Assembly: GCA_031177765.1 (NCBI GenBank)
Contig: JAPSKH010000009.1
Coordinates: 1 to 37,406, forward strand
Length of the DNA stretch: 37,406 nucleotides
Direction of reading: 5' to 3'
DNA from: Microbacterium sp.
GTDB lineage: Bacteria; Actinomycetota; Actinomycetes; Actinomycetales; Microbacteriaceae
Below the pieces are notes generated by a model. It saw nothing but the letters and a program-made list of their open reading frames with translations. It was not told the origin of the DNA and searched no databases. The position numbers and the translations under genes are program-made. This document shows positions 22,838 through 30,627 of this stretch, piece by piece (positions within the stretch are counted from its first letter, which is position 1; every line of letters starts with the position of its first letter).

Positions 22838-23062
22838 TCATTCCTCGCCGTATGGCGGCAGGTCGTCCGCTGCGGTGTCGCCGGCCAGCGCCGCGGCATC
22901 CGCTTCGTCCTCCCCGACGGCCTCCTGGTCCCCCGCCGAGTCGGCATCGCCGGCGAGGTCCCGGTCGATCGTGTCCAGCTCGACGTCCTCGATGTCACCG
23001 GACACGTCGGGCTGCTCGGCGCTCCTCTTCTCGAGGTCGTCGAAGGTCGGCTCGAACGTCAT
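22838..23062 (-). CDS. Acidic microprotein, 74 aa
   Basis: A 74-residue protein with 26 Asp/Glu and three Lys/Arg, net charge about -23. It has no hydrophobic core; residues 1-15 (TFEPTFDDLEKRS) look like the only possible helix. I do not recognise a family. The start has GAGGAGG 6 nt upstream, it begins 10 nt after the DUF5302 stop and is followed 19 nt later by the other acidic protein. Codon use matches its neighbours, and placement between two well-defined ribosome sites supports real translation. Confidence 0.75.
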   Translation of the reverse strand: MTFEPTFDDLEKRSAEQPDVSGDIEDVELDTIDRDLAGDADSAGDQEAVGEDEADAAALAGDTAADDLPPYGEE

Positions 23063-23072
23063 GTCGTCCTCC

Positions 23073-23255
23073 TCAGCCGCTCTTGCGGCGGAACTCGCGT
23101 TTGGTCATCGCACCATGCGTGCCGTGGATCGCGGAATCGGCATTGAGGTGGGCTTCCCCGACCCGGCGCTGTGCGTTCTTCTTCTCGAGTGCTTCCTTGA
23201 ACTTGCGCTTCATCTCGTCCGAAGCTGCGGCGGCCGGTTCGTCGTCGGTGCTCAT
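23073..23255 (-). CDS. DUF5302 domain protein
   Basis: A 60-residue basic protein. The N-terminal third is acidic and Ala-rich (STDDEPAAAASDE), then comes KRKFKEALEKKNAQ and the C-terminal GTHGAMTKREFRRKSG, the DUF5302 pattern common in actinobacteria. Function unknown; it may bind nucleic acid or a partner through its basic helix. It is the first gene of the operon with the two acidic microproteins, making a small basic/acidic set. The minus-strand TAGGGT ends 6 nt before the ATG (leaderless). Divergent from pnp. Confidence 0.85.
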   Translation of the reverse strand: MSTDDEPAAAASDEMKRKFKEALEKKNAQRRVGEAHLNADSAIHGTHGAMTKREFRRKSG

Positions 23256-23261
23256 GCCCCC

Positions 23262-23267
23262 ACCCTA
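23262..23267 (-). promoter_or_regulatory. -10-like element of the DUF5302 operon (leaderless)
   Basis: Minus-strand TAGGGT, spacer GGGGGC, ATG. Confidence 0.5.
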
Positions 23268-23319
23268 GGGTCGGCGTTGTGCCGCCGCCAGGCATACGTG
23301 CGGATCGGCGCCCCACTGG

Positions 23320-23325
23320 TAGGCT
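23320..23325 (+). promoter_or_regulatory. -10-like element of pnp
   Basis: TAGGCT with no clear -35. A start near 23332 would give a 237-nt leader, the longest in the window. Confidence 0.45.
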
Positions 23326-23331
23326 TGACCG

Positions 23332-23568
23332 GGTTGTCCTCGGATGACCGCTCAATTCCATATCTGAGCTACACGGAGCAGGCCGGCAGGAAGCTGGTCC
23401 CCTGTGGTGGGTTCCCCGTCGCCGAGCGCGCCGGGTGGTCTTCTACTGGTGACCAGCGCTGGCGAGTCCGCGGAGATGCCGCGCGCCGAGATCTGCCTGT
23501 TCCTGCTCCTTCGTACGAGCTCGTGCGCGAGACGCGCGTGCGAGCCTAAAGAAAGAAGGAGGGACCTC
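23332..23568 (+). promoter_or_regulatory. Long pnp 5' leader
   Basis: This stretch has no convincing gene of its own. It carries CTGGTGACCAG (an 11-bp palindrome at 23446-23456), a GC-rich imperfect hairpin at about 23519-23545, and AAGGAGGG 5 nt before the TTG start. pnp mRNAs are autoregulated through leader structures in other bacteria, so a control role is plausible. Confidence 0.45.
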
Positions 23569-23579
23569 TTGGAAGGTCC
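23562..23579 (+). promoter_or_regulatory. Hairpin holding the pnp start codon in its loop
   Basis: GGACCT (23562-23567) and AGGTCC (23574-23579) form a perfect 6-bp stem. The loop CTTGGA contains the TTG start, and the stem takes the last GG of the ribosome site. It could make initiation depend on unfolding. Confidence 0.45.
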
Positions 23580-25848
23580 GGAAATCACCGCCGCCGAAGC
23601 CGTCCTCGACAACGGCCGCTTCGGCACCCGCACCGTCCGGTTCGAGACCGGACGCCTCGCCCAGCAGGCGCAGGGCGCCGTCGCCGCCTACCTGGACGAA
23701 GAGACGATGCTCCTGTCGGCCACGAGCGCCGGCAAGCACCCCCGTGAAGGGTTCGACTTCTTCCCGCTGACCGTCGACGTCGAGGAGCGCTCCTACGCCG
23801 CCGGCAAGATCCCCGGGTCGTTCTTCCGCCGTGAAGGCCGCCCGTCGACCGAGGCCATCCTGGTCTGCCGTCTGATCGACCGCCCGCTGCGCCCCTCGTT
23901 CGTCGATGGCCTGCGCAACGAGGTCCAGATCGTCGTCACCGTGCTCTCGATCGCGCCGGGCGAGTTCTACGACGCGCTCGCGATCAACGCCGCGTCGCTG
24001 TCCACCCAGATCTCCGGCCTGCCGTTCTCGGGCCCGATCGCCGGCGTGCGCCTGGCGCTCATCCCCGGCCACGGCGAGCACGCGGACCAGTGGGTCGCGT
24101 TCCCGAACGTCAAGCAGCTCGAAGAGGCCGTCTTCGACCTCATCGTCGCGGGCCGGGTGCTCGATGACGGCGATGTGGCGATCATGATGGTCGAGGCCGA
24201 GGCGACCGAGCACAGCTGGAACCTCATCAAGGCCGGCGCCACCAAGCCGAGCGAAGAAGTGGTCGCCGAGGGCCTGGAGGCCGCGAAGCCCTTCATCAAG
24301 GAGCTCGTCGCGGCGCAGAACGCTGTGGCGAGCACCGCCGCGAAGGAGATCCAGTCGTACCCCGTGTTCCCGGCCTACAGCCAGGAGACCTACGACTTCG
24401 TCGCCGGGCGCGCCTACGACGAACTGGTGAACGTCTACCAGATCGCCGACAAGCAGGAGCGCCAGAACGCCGACGACGCCATCAAGGAGCGGGTGAAGGC
24501 GGAGCTGATCGCCGCCGTCGAGGCGAACGAGCTGCCCGCCGTGGCGACCCTCGAGTTCTCCGCGGCCTACAAGTCGGTCACGAAGAAGATCGTGCGCGGC
24601 CGGATCCTCACCGAGGGCGTCCGGATCGACGGTCGCGGCCTCGCCGACATCCGTCCGCTCGACGCCGAGGTGCAGGTCATCCCGCGCGTGCACGGCTCGG
24701 CGATCTTCCAGCGCGGTGAGACACAGATCCTGGGTGTCACGACGCTGAACATGCTCAAGATGGAGCAGCAGATCGACTCGCTGTCGCCGGTCACGCACAA
24801 GCGGTACATGCACCACTACAACTTCCCGCCCTACTCGACCGGTGAGACCGGCCGTGTGGGCAGCCCCAAGCGTCGCGAGATCGGGCACGGCTTCCTGGCC
24901 GAGCGCGCGCTCGTGCCGGTGCTGCCCAGCCGCGAGGAGTTCCCGTACGCGATCCGTCAGGTCTCCGAGGCGCTCGGCTCCAACGGCTCCACGTCGATGG
25001 GCTCGGTGTGCGCCTCGACGCTGTCGCTGCTGAACGCCGGTGTGCCGCTGCGCGCGCCGGTCGCCGGCATCGCGATGGGCCTGGTGTCCGACGAGGTCGA
25101 CGGCCAGACGCGCTACGCCGCGCTGACCGACATCCTCGGCGCCGAGGACGCCCTCGGCGACATGGACTTCAAGGTCGCCGGCACGAGCGAGTTCGTCACG
25201 GCGATCCAGCTCGACACGAAGCTCGACGGCATCCCGTCGTCGGTGCTGTCGGCCGCGCTCACGCAGGCCAAGGACGCACGCCTGACGATCCTGAACGTCC
25301 TCAACGCCGCCATCGACGGCCCGGACGAGATGGCTCCGACGGCGCCGCGCGTCATCAGCGTGCAGATCCCCGTCGACAAGATCGGCGAGCTCATCGGCCC
25401 CAAGGGCAAGACGATCAACGCGATCCAGGACGAGACCGGCGCCGAGATCTCGATCGAGGAGGACGGCACCGTCTACATCGGCGCAACCGACGGCCCGTCG
25501 GCCGAGGCCGCCCGCGCCCAGGTCAACGCGATCGCCAACCCCACCAACCCGGAGGTCGGCGAGCAGTTCCTCGGAACGGTCGTCAAGATCGCGACGTTCG
25601 GTGCGTTCATCTCGCTCCTGCCCGGCAAGGACGGCCTGCTGCACGTCAGCGAGGTCCGCAAGCTCGCCGGCGGCAAGCGGGTCGAGAACGTCGATGACGT
25701 CCTCTCGGTCGGCCAGAAGCTGCTGGTGCGGATCACCAAGATCGACGACCGCGGCAAGCTGTCGCTCGAGCCGGTGCTCGAGGAGAGCGCCGAGCAGGCC
25801 GACGCCGAGCCGGTGGCCGCCGGCGCGGAGGCCCCGGTCGAAGGCTGA
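23569..25848 (+). CDS. pnp: Polyribonucleotide nucleotidyltransferase (PNPase / GPSI)
   Basis: A 759-residue 3'-5' phosphorolytic exoribonuclease; actinobacterial members are also called guanosine pentaphosphate synthetase. Domains in order: RNase PH core 1 (about 12-150, with [30 protein letters not shown]), alpha-helical domain, RNase PH core 2 (about 345-560, with [25 protein letters not shown] near 470), KH domain from about 594 ([14 protein letters not shown]) and S1 domain from about 662 ([30 protein letters not shown]), then an acidic tail. It works as a trimer in RNA decay. The TTG start is chosen for the family N-terminus [11 protein letters not shown] and the AAGGAGGG site; ATGs upstream are rejected. 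A 16-bp terminator follows. Confidence 0.97.
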   Translation: MEGPEITAAEAVLDNGRFGTRTVRFETGRLAQQAQGAVAAYLDEETMLLSATSAGKHPREGFDFFPLTVDVEERSYAAGKIPGSFFRREGRPSTEAILVCRLIDRPLRPSFVDGLRNEVQIVVTVLSIAPGEFYDALAINAASLSTQISGLPFSGPIAGVRLALIPGHGEHADQWVAFPNVKQLEEAVFDLIVAGRVLDDGDVAIMMVEAEATEHSWNLIKAGATKPSEEVVAEGLEAAKPFIKELVAAQNAVASTAAKEIQSYPVFPAYSQETYDFVAGRAYDELVNVYQIADKQERQNADDAIKERVKAELIAAVEANELPAVATLEFSAAYKSVTKKIVRGRILTEGVRIDGRGLADIRPLDAEVQVIPRVHGSAIFQRGETQILGVTTLNMLKMEQQIDSLSPVTHKRYMHHYNFPPYSTGETGRVGSPKRREIGHGFLAERALVPVLPSREEFPYAIRQVSEALGSNGSTSMGSVCASTLSLLNAGVPLRAPVAGIAMGLVSDEVDGQTRYAALTDILGAEDALGDMDFKVAGTSEFVTAIQLDTKLDGIPSSVLSAALTQAKDARLTILNVLNAAIDGPDEMAPTAPRVISVQIPVDKIGELIGPKGKTINAIQDETGAEISIEEDGTVYIGATDGPSAEAARAQVNAIANPTNPEVGEQFLGTVVKIATFGAFISLLPGKDGLLHVSEVRKLAGGKRVENVDDVLSVGQKLLVRITKIDDRGKLSLEPVLEESAEQADAEPVAAGAEAPVEG

Positions 25849-25873
25849 CGCCGCGGTTCGTCCGCGACCGTCT

Positions 25874-25909
25874 CGGATGCCCGTCCCTCGCGAGAGGGGC
25901 GGGCATCCG
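25874..25909 (+). terminator. pnp terminator
   Basis: A 16-bp stem with one wobble pair and a GCGA tetraloop, starting 26 nt after the stop. Confidence 0.8.
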
Positions 25910-26063
25910 CCGTTCGGAGCACCTCGGTCACGGCACCGGCGCCATCGATGCCGGACCGGCGAAAGCGTTATGCAATGTTTACCAACGGTGCCGCGGAGCG
26001 CGCGCAGTCATCCCGCGCGGAAGCCCTACCCTCTAAGTACGCGCCCGGGGGCGCGGTTCGTGA

Positions 26064-26095
26064 TCACGACGAGCTCAGTGCGTCACTCGTCGTGA
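26064..26095 (+). promoter_or_regulatory. Hairpin directly before the ribosome site of the AKR-like gene
   Basis: TCACGACGAG and CTCGTCGTGA form a perfect 10-bp inverted repeat around a 12-nt loop, abutting GGGGGTGG and the ATG. It could be an operator or a translational control hairpin. The preceding 150 nt hold an AT-richer patch (TTATGCAATGTTTACC) and a possible TACCCT -10 at 26027-26032, but no gene. Confidence 0.45.
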
Positions 26096-26107
26096 GGGGG
26101 TGGAACC

Positions 26108-27145
26108 ATGGCTGAGATCGGCGTCGAGCCGACGCCGTCCTCGCCGAGCCCGGATGCCGCGCGGGCACCCGGGCGGGAGCATCCGTCCGCCCCGATCCCG
26201 GTGCAGGGTCCCTCGGTGGGAAGCAACGTCCGCGTCCCACTGGGCGAAGGGGGAGCGGAGATCTTCCCGCTGATCCTCGGCGGCGCCGAGTTCGGCTGGA
26301 ACGTCGACCTGGAATCCAGCCACGAGATCCTCGACGCCTATGCCGAGCTGGGCGGCAACGCCGTCCACACCTCCGACAGCTTCTCGGGCGGGCGCAGCGA
26401 GCACATCATCGGCCAGTGGATGCAGTCGCGCGGCCTGCGCGAGGACATCGTCCTCGCGGTGCGGGTCGGCGGTCATCCCGACAACCCCGGTCTCGGGCCG
26501 GTCAGTCTCGTGCGCGCCGTCGAAGCGTCGCTGACCCGGCTGCGCACCGACCGCATCGACCTGCTGTACCTGGATGCCGCCACCGATCGCACGACCGCGC
26601 TCGAGGACACGCTCGCCACAGCGGAGTGGCTCGTCGATGCCGGCAAGGTCCGCGCGCTCGGCGCCTTCGGCTACTCGGCGGCGCAGCTGGTGGAGGCCCG
26701 CATCTTCGCGTCGGCCGGCTACCCGCGCATCACCGTGCTCGACGTGCCGTTCAACATCCTGCGGCGTCACGAGTTCGACGCCGACCTGCGGCTCGTCGCC
26801 GGCGCGCAGGGCATGGCCGTCACGCCCTCGCACGCGCTCGAGCACGGCTTCCTGGCGGGTCGTCACCGCACCCGTGCCCGCGGCGCGCTCTCGGTGCGCG
26901 GAGCGCAGCTGGCAGCCAACCTCAATCGCCGCGGCAGCCGCACGCTGAAGGCGCTCGACACCGTCGGCGCGGAGGTCGGCGTGCCCGATGCCGCCGTGGC
27001 CGTGGCGTGGCTGCTCGCGCAGCGCCTGGTCACCGCCCCGATCGTCAACGCCTTCGCGCCGCGCCACGTCGAGGAGCTCGCCCAGGGCGTCGGGGTGCGC
27101 CTGAGCCGCGCCCAGCTGGCCGAGATTGCGCGGGCCGCCCAGTGA
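26108..27145 (+). CDS. Aldo/keto reductase-fold protein lacking the catalytic tetrad
   Basis: A 345-residue (beta/alpha)8 protein. After 40 Pro/Ser/Ala-rich residues the AKR fold runs from VRVPLGEGG to the end, with ILGGAEFGWNVD, the SEHIIGQWM helix, VEASLTRLRTDRIDLLYL and EWLVDAGKVRALGAFGYS aligning clearly to the family. At the four catalytic positions (Asp-Tyr-Lys-His) it has His87, Phe92, Arg119 and Asp156 by my manual alignment. It therefore probably does not reduce carbonyls by the usual mechanism and may be a ligand sensor or regulatory pseudoenzyme. GVPDAAVAVAWLLAQ and the late Asn/Arg region could still bind a nucleotide. Strong GGGGGTGG site before the ATG. Confidence 0.85.
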   Translation: MAEIGVEPTPSSPSPDAARAPGREHPSAPIPVQGPSVGSNVRVPLGEGGAEIFPLILGGAEFGWNVDLESSHEILDAYAELGGNAVHTSDSFSGGRSEHIIGQWMQSRGLREDIVLAVRVGGHPDNPGLGPVSLVRAVEASLTRLRTDRIDLLYLDAATDRTTALEDTLATAEWLVDAGKVRALGAFGYSAAQLVEARIFASAGYPRITVLDVPFNILRRHEFDADLRLVAGAQGMAVTPSHALEHGFLAGRHRTRARGALSVRGAQLAANLNRRGSRTLKALDTVGAEVGVPDAAVAVAWLLAQRLVTAPIVNAFAPRHVEELAQGVGVRLSRAQLAEIARAAQ

Positions 27146-27182
27146 CCGGCATGCCGTGAGGCGAGGCATCCATCGCGTGACG

Positions 27183-27188
27183 TAGGCT
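27183..27188 (+). promoter_or_regulatory. -10-like element of the histidine phosphatase gene
   Basis: TAGGCT, with 8 nt to an in-frame GTG and 47 nt to the preferred GTG. Either start could be used. Confidence 0.45.
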
Positions 27189-27235
27189 GGATCGCGGTGC
27201 CCCACCGGGCACGCGACCCCGACGGAGTGAGCTGC

Positions 27236-27838
27236 GTGACGCACTACATCTACCTCGTGCGGCATGGTGAGCATCAGGACGCCGAGCACGGACTCGTCGA
27301 CGGACCGCTCTCGCCGCGCGGACGACGCCAGGCCTCGCTGCTGGCGGACCGGCTCTCGGGTGTGCCGTTCGACGGCGTGTGGCATTCTCCGCTCGAACGC
27401 GCCAGCGAGACCGCTCGCGCGGTGAGCGAGCGCATGCCCTCCCTCGACCCCGAGCCGTCCTCGCTGCTGTTCGACTGCGTGCCGACCGGGATGACGCCCG
27501 ACACCCCGTCGGTGTTCGAGCCGTTCTTCGGCGCGGTCACCGAGGCGGAGGTGGAGGCGGGGCGCGCGCAGATGGCCGACGCCGTGAGCGAGTTCCTCGT
27601 GCGCAAGAGCGGCGAGACGCACGACCTTCTGATCACCCACAACTTCGTGATCGCGTGGTTCGTCCGCGAAGTGCTGCAGACGCCGGAGTGGCGCTGGATG
27701 ACCCTCAATCAGGCCCACTGCGGGCTGACCGTGATCGCGCAGAAGCAGGGGCGGCCGTGGACGCTGCTGTCGCACAACGACATGTCGCACCTCCCGGTGG
27801 AGCTGCGCACGGGACTGCCCGAGGTCTATCCCGTCTGA
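27236..27838 (+). CDS. Histidine phosphatase family protein (phosphoglycerate-mutase-like)
   Basis: A 200-residue phosphatase. The phosphohistidine motif RHGE is at residues 9-12 (MTHYIYLVRHGE), WHSPLERASETA carries the second conserved Arg, and LLITHNFVIAWFVREVL the second catalytic His. This is the branch-one family of broad small-molecule phosphatases; no specific substrate is evident and true glycolytic mutase is unlikely. The GTG with GGAG 8 nt upstream gives the canonical N-terminus; a GTG 13 codons earlier would be nearly leaderless and is the alternative. Its end overlaps the convergent GNAT gene by 13 nt. Confidence 0.88.
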   Translation: MTHYIYLVRHGEHQDAEHGLVDGPLSPRGRRQASLLADRLSGVPFDGVWHSPLERASETARAVSERMPSLDPEPSSLLFDCVPTGMTPDTPSVFEPFFGAVTEAEVEAGRAQMADAVSEFLVRKSGETHDLLITHNFVIAWFVREVLQTPEWRWMTLNQAHCGLTVIAQKQGRPWTLLSHNDMSHLPVELRTGLPEVYPV

Positions 27839-28338
27839 GCCGTCGTCGCGTGCGTGTCGGCGGGTGCGAGCACCTTGCTGTACCAGCGCGTCGCGTTGGG
27901 GTTGTCGTTGTAGGGATCGATCGGGACGAAGCCCGTCCGCGCGTACAGCGCGCCGGCCGCTTCGAGCGAGTGATGCGTGTCGAGCACGAGCTCCGCGGCC
28001 CCGAAGGCGCGCGCCCGGGCCTCGAGATCCTCGATGAGCGCGCGTCCCCATCCGCGTCCGCGCGTGGCGGGCCGCAGGTACAGGTGCTTCACCTCGTACC
28101 GGATGCCGTGGGGGCCGGGGGCGATGAGCCGCAGCCCGCCGCAGCCGACCGGGGCGCCGTGGTCGTCCTCGAGCACGACGAACACTCCCGCGGGTGCGAC
28201 GTACATCGCCGGGTCGGGGAAGGTCGTGCGGTACTCGACGCCCAGTTCGGCGAAGCCGTCGACGCGGGACTGGAAGTACTCGGCCAGCAGCGCGTGGGAT
28301 TCGGGGGCGTCGACGGAGGCAGGTCGGAGGGTCACCAC
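27826..28338 (-). CDS. GNAT family N-acetyltransferase
   Basis: A 170-residue acetyl-CoA-dependent acyltransferase. The pyrophosphate-binding loop is RPATRGRGWGRALIEDLEARA (motif A), preceded by the beta-strand YEVKHLYL and followed by ELVLDTHHSLEAAGALYARTGFVPI (motif B). DDHGAPVGCGGLRLI precedes it. The acceptor is unknown. Two consecutive GTG codons could start translation; the first lies 6 nt after a minus-strand TACGCT with GGAGGG between. Divergent from dapB with 84 nt between the starts, convergent with the phosphatase gene. Confidence 0.88.
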   Translation of the reverse strand: MVTLRPASVDAPESHALLAEYFQSRVDGFAELGVEYRTTFPDPAMYVAPAGVFVVLEDDHGAPVGCGGLRLIAPGPHGIRYEVKHLYLRPATRGRGWGRALIEDLEARARAFGAAELVLDTHHSLEAAGALYARTGFVPIDPYNDNPNATRWYSKVLAPADTHATTAQTG

Positions 28339-28344
28339 CCCTCC

Positions 28345-28350
28345 AGCGTA
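28345..28350 (-). promoter_or_regulatory. -10-like element of the GNAT gene (leaderless)
   Basis: Minus-strand TACGCT, spacer GGAGGG, GTG GTG. Confidence 0.45.
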
Positions 28351-28409
28351 GGCCGCCGGCGCGGCGTGTCCTCCCGCGTGGGCGCGGAGAGCACCATCCC
28401 GGCGGAACC

Positions 28410-28415
28410 TAGGAT
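28410..28415 (+). promoter_or_regulatory. -10-like element of dapB (leaderless)
   Basis: TAGGAT, spacer GGAAGCC, ATG. Confidence 0.55.
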
Positions 28416-28422
28416 GGAAGCC

Positions 28423-29241
28423 ATGACGACGCGCGTGGCCATCGTGGGCGGCACCGGCAAGCTCGGCGGGATCATCCGCGATGTGGTCGACCGGGAGCCC
28501 GGCTACGAGGTCGCGGCCGTGCTGTCGTCGCGGTCCGAGCTGTCCGCGCTCGAGGGTGCCGACCTGGTGGTGGATGCCTCGACTCCGGCGGTGTCGATCG
28601 ACGTCGTGCGCGCCGCGATCGAGCGGGGCCTGAACGTCCTCGTCGGCACGTCGGGCTGGTCCGCGGAGCGCATCGCCCTCATCCGCCCGCTCGTGGAGGC
28701 GGCCGGGACCGGAGCGGTCTTCATCCCGAACTTCTCGCTCGGGTCGACGCTGGGAACGGCTCTGGCCGCGGCGGCGGCCCCGTACTTCTCCTCGATCGAG
28801 ATCGTGGAGGCGCACCGCGACACCAAGATCGACTCGCCGAGCGGCACGGCGGTGCGCACGGCGGAGCTCATCGCCGCGGCGCGTGAGCAGGTCGGCCCCG
28901 TCGAGTCGCCTCACGTCGATCAGCGGGCGCGTGGCCAGCAGGTGGCGAGCGTTCCGATCCACTCGCTGCGCCGCCCCGGCGTCGTGGCACGTCAGGAGAC
29001 GATCCTCTCCGGTCCCGGCGAGTCGCTCTCGATCGTCCATGACACCGTCGAGCCGGCCCTGGCCTATGCGCCCGGCATCCGCCTCGCTCTCAGCGCCGCC
29101 CGGGACGCCCGCGGAGTGATCATCGGGCTCGACAGCCTCATCGACATCGGCATCGGCCCCTCGCGCGCCGGCTCCGTGTCGGAGGGCGTGCTCGACGAGG
29201 GCGACGTGCCCGGCCAGGTCGCCCGGGCCACCGGCGCGTGA
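28423..29241 (+). CDS. dapB: 4-hydroxy-tetrahydrodipicolinate reductase
   Basis: A 272-residue NAD(P)H-dependent reductase of the diaminopimelate pathway, acting on the DapA product. The Rossmann loop GGTGKLG is at residues 9-15, the DFTxP-like segment is DASTPAVSID, and VGTSGWS and IPNFSLGS follow. The active-site region is EAHRDTKIDSPSGTAVRT (129-146): His131, Lys135 and Ser140-Gly-Thr142 are present, but the second His of the usual HH pair is Arg132. A long in-frame open region upstream is not used; the ATG follows a TAGGAT element by 7 nt. Its stop overlaps the next gene by four bases. Confidence 0.94.
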   Translation: MTTRVAIVGGTGKLGGIIRDVVDREPGYEVAAVLSSRSELSALEGADLVVDASTPAVSIDVVRAAIERGLNVLVGTSGWSAERIALIRPLVEAAGTGAVFIPNFSLGSTLGTALAAAAAPYFSSIEIVEAHRDTKIDSPSGTAVRTAELIAAAREQVGPVESPHVDQRARGQQVASVPIHSLRRPGVVARQETILSGPGESLSIVHDTVEPALAYAPGIRLALSAARDARGVIIGLDSLIDIGIGPSRAGSVSEGVLDEGDVPGQVARATGA

Positions 29242-29684
29242 GCATCCGCATCGGCGTCGCCGTCATGGCGGCGCTGCTCGCGCTCTACATCGCTCTGGTC
29301 GGTCAGCGCGCGTGGCTGCTTCTGGGCAGCGCGGACCCGGTGGGCATCGCGATGGGCGCGGCGCTCGTGGTCCTGCCCCTGATCGCCGTCTGGGCGCTGG
29401 CGCGGGAACTGTGGTTCGGTGTGCGTGCGCAGCGACTGGGGCGCCGCCTCGAGGAGGAGGGCGGGCTTCCGGACGACGAGGTGACCCTGCGCCCGAGCGG
29501 CCGCGTCGCCCGCGAGGACGGTGCGGCGGTCTTCCCCGCGTACAGAGCCGATGTCGAGGCGCATCCGGAGGACTGGCGGGCCTGGTACCGGCTGGGGCTC
29601 GCCTACGACGCGGCGGGGGACCGCCGGCGGGCTCGGGAGGCGGTGCGCGCCGCGATCCGGCTCGAGGCCGCCCAACGGCGCTGA
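29238..29684 (+). CDS. Membrane protein with TPR-like C-terminus, coupled to dapB
   Basis: A 148-residue protein not matched to a named family. Two hydrophobic helices (about 5-24 and 34-57) are followed by a cytosolic domain: a basic helix (LWFGVRAQRLGRRLEEEGG), a polar linker and a single TPR-like repeat, DWRAWYRLGLAYDAAGDRRRAREAVRAAIRLEA, at 110-143. The GTG start lies inside the dapB stop (GTGA overlap), so translation is coupled. Single-TPR membrane proteins often recruit partners; a link to DapB itself is not implied. It ends 4 nt before the convergent TIGR01777 gene. Confidence 0.83.
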   Translation: MSIRIGVAVMAALLALYIALVGQRAWLLLGSADPVGIAMGAALVVLPLIAVWALARELWFGVRAQRLGRRLEEEGGLPDDEVTLRPSGRVAREDGAAVFPAYRADVEAHPEDWRAWYRLGLAYDAAGDRRRAREAVRAAIRLEAAQRR

Positions 29685-29688
29685 GGGC

Positions 29689-30627
29689 TCACGCGGCGGC
29701 CGGCACCGCGGCGGCGACCGCGTCCTCCACCGTGGTGTGGGTGAACGAGAACCCGGATGCCTCGAGAGCGGCGGGGACGACGTGCGCGTCGGCCGTCAGG
29801 AGCGCCTCGGTGGCGTCTCTGCCGAGCACGGAGCGGACTGCCCAGGCCGGCGCGCGCAGCAGGAAGGGCCGGTTCATGCGCATGGCCAGGGCGAATCCCA
29901 GGTCGTTCGCGGTCGCCCGTGTGGGGCCGGTGAGATTGACCGGGCCCGACAGCTGCCGGTCGATGACGTGGCGGATGGCGCGCACCTGATCCACCAGCGA
30001 GATCCACGGCCACGCCTGCGTTCCGCGGCCGATGGGTCCGCTCAGCCCCAGCCGGGTGAGGAGCATGAGCGGTCCGAGGACGCCGTCGCGGTGGACGATC
30101 GGCGCGGTGCGCAGCAGCGCGACGCGGGCGTGCTCCCCGGCCGCGAGCGCCGCCGTCTCCCACTCGCCGCAGAGGTCTGCGAGGAAGGTCTCGCCCCGCG
30201 GCGCCGCTTCGGTCAGCGTCGCCCCCGGCGCAGTGCCGTAGTACCCGACCGCCGAGGCCGACACGAGCGCGGGCGCGTCAGCACCCAGTTCCCGCACGGC
30301 CCGGGCGAGCGCGCGCGTCGGCGTGATCCGCGACCACAGCAGGCGGCTGCGGTACGAGGGCGTCCACGGGAAGCGCCCGATGCTGGCGCCGTTCAGGTTC
30401 ACCACCGCGGTCGCCCCTTCCAGCACTCCTGGATCCAGGGGGCGCGGGTCGGTCAGCCACTCCACCTCGTGCGCCGTCTCCGCCGGTCGCCGCACGAGGG
30501 TCGTGACCTCGACCCCGTCCGCTCTCAGGCTCGCGACGAGGGCCGTGCCGATCAGCCCCGAGGCACCTGACACGACGACCCTCGGCCGGTCGACGGCGCG
30601 AACTCCGGGGATGCCGGGTTCAGGCAA
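29689..30627 (-). CDS. TIGR01777 family NAD(P)-dependent epimerase-like protein
   Basis: A 312-residue extended-SDR protein. The nucleotide-binding loop GASGLIG is at residues 21-27 (VVVSGASGLIGTALV), VVNLNGASIGRFPW is the characteristic TIGR01777 block, SASAVGYYGTAPG supplies the YG segment in place of the usual YxxxK, and the C-terminal DUF1731-like region ends ALLTADAHVVPAALEASGFSFTHTTVEDAV. The family was once labelled a SulA-like cell-division inhibitor on weak evidence; its reaction is unknown. The TTG start lies inside the OsmC stop region with GAGG 6 nt upstream, implying coupled translation with OsmC. Confidence 0.88.
   Translation of the reverse strand: MPEPGIPGVRAVDRPRVVVSGASGLIGTALVASLRADGVEVTTLVRRPAETAHEVEWLTDPRPLDPGVLEGATAVVNLNGASIGRFPWTPSYRSRLLWSRITPTRALARAVRELGADAPALVSASAVGYYGTAPGATLTEAAPRGETFLADLCGEWETAALAAGEHARVALLRTAPIVHRDGVLGPLMLLTRLGLSGPIGRGTQAWPWISLVDQVRAIRHVIDRQLSGPVNLTGPTRATANDLGFALAMRMNRPFLLRAPAWAVRSVLGRDATEALLTADAHVVPAALEASGFSFTHTTVEDAVAAAVPAAA

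Noticed and set aside
23404..23568. N-terminal extension of PNPase from upstream in-frame ATG/GTG codons
   Set aside because: It would place coding sequence over the leader hairpins and the strong ribosome site; family members begin at the equivalent of the TTG.
23443..25644. A 733-codon minus-strand frame opposite pnp
   Set aside because: Antisense shadow of pnp, with the same biased composition.
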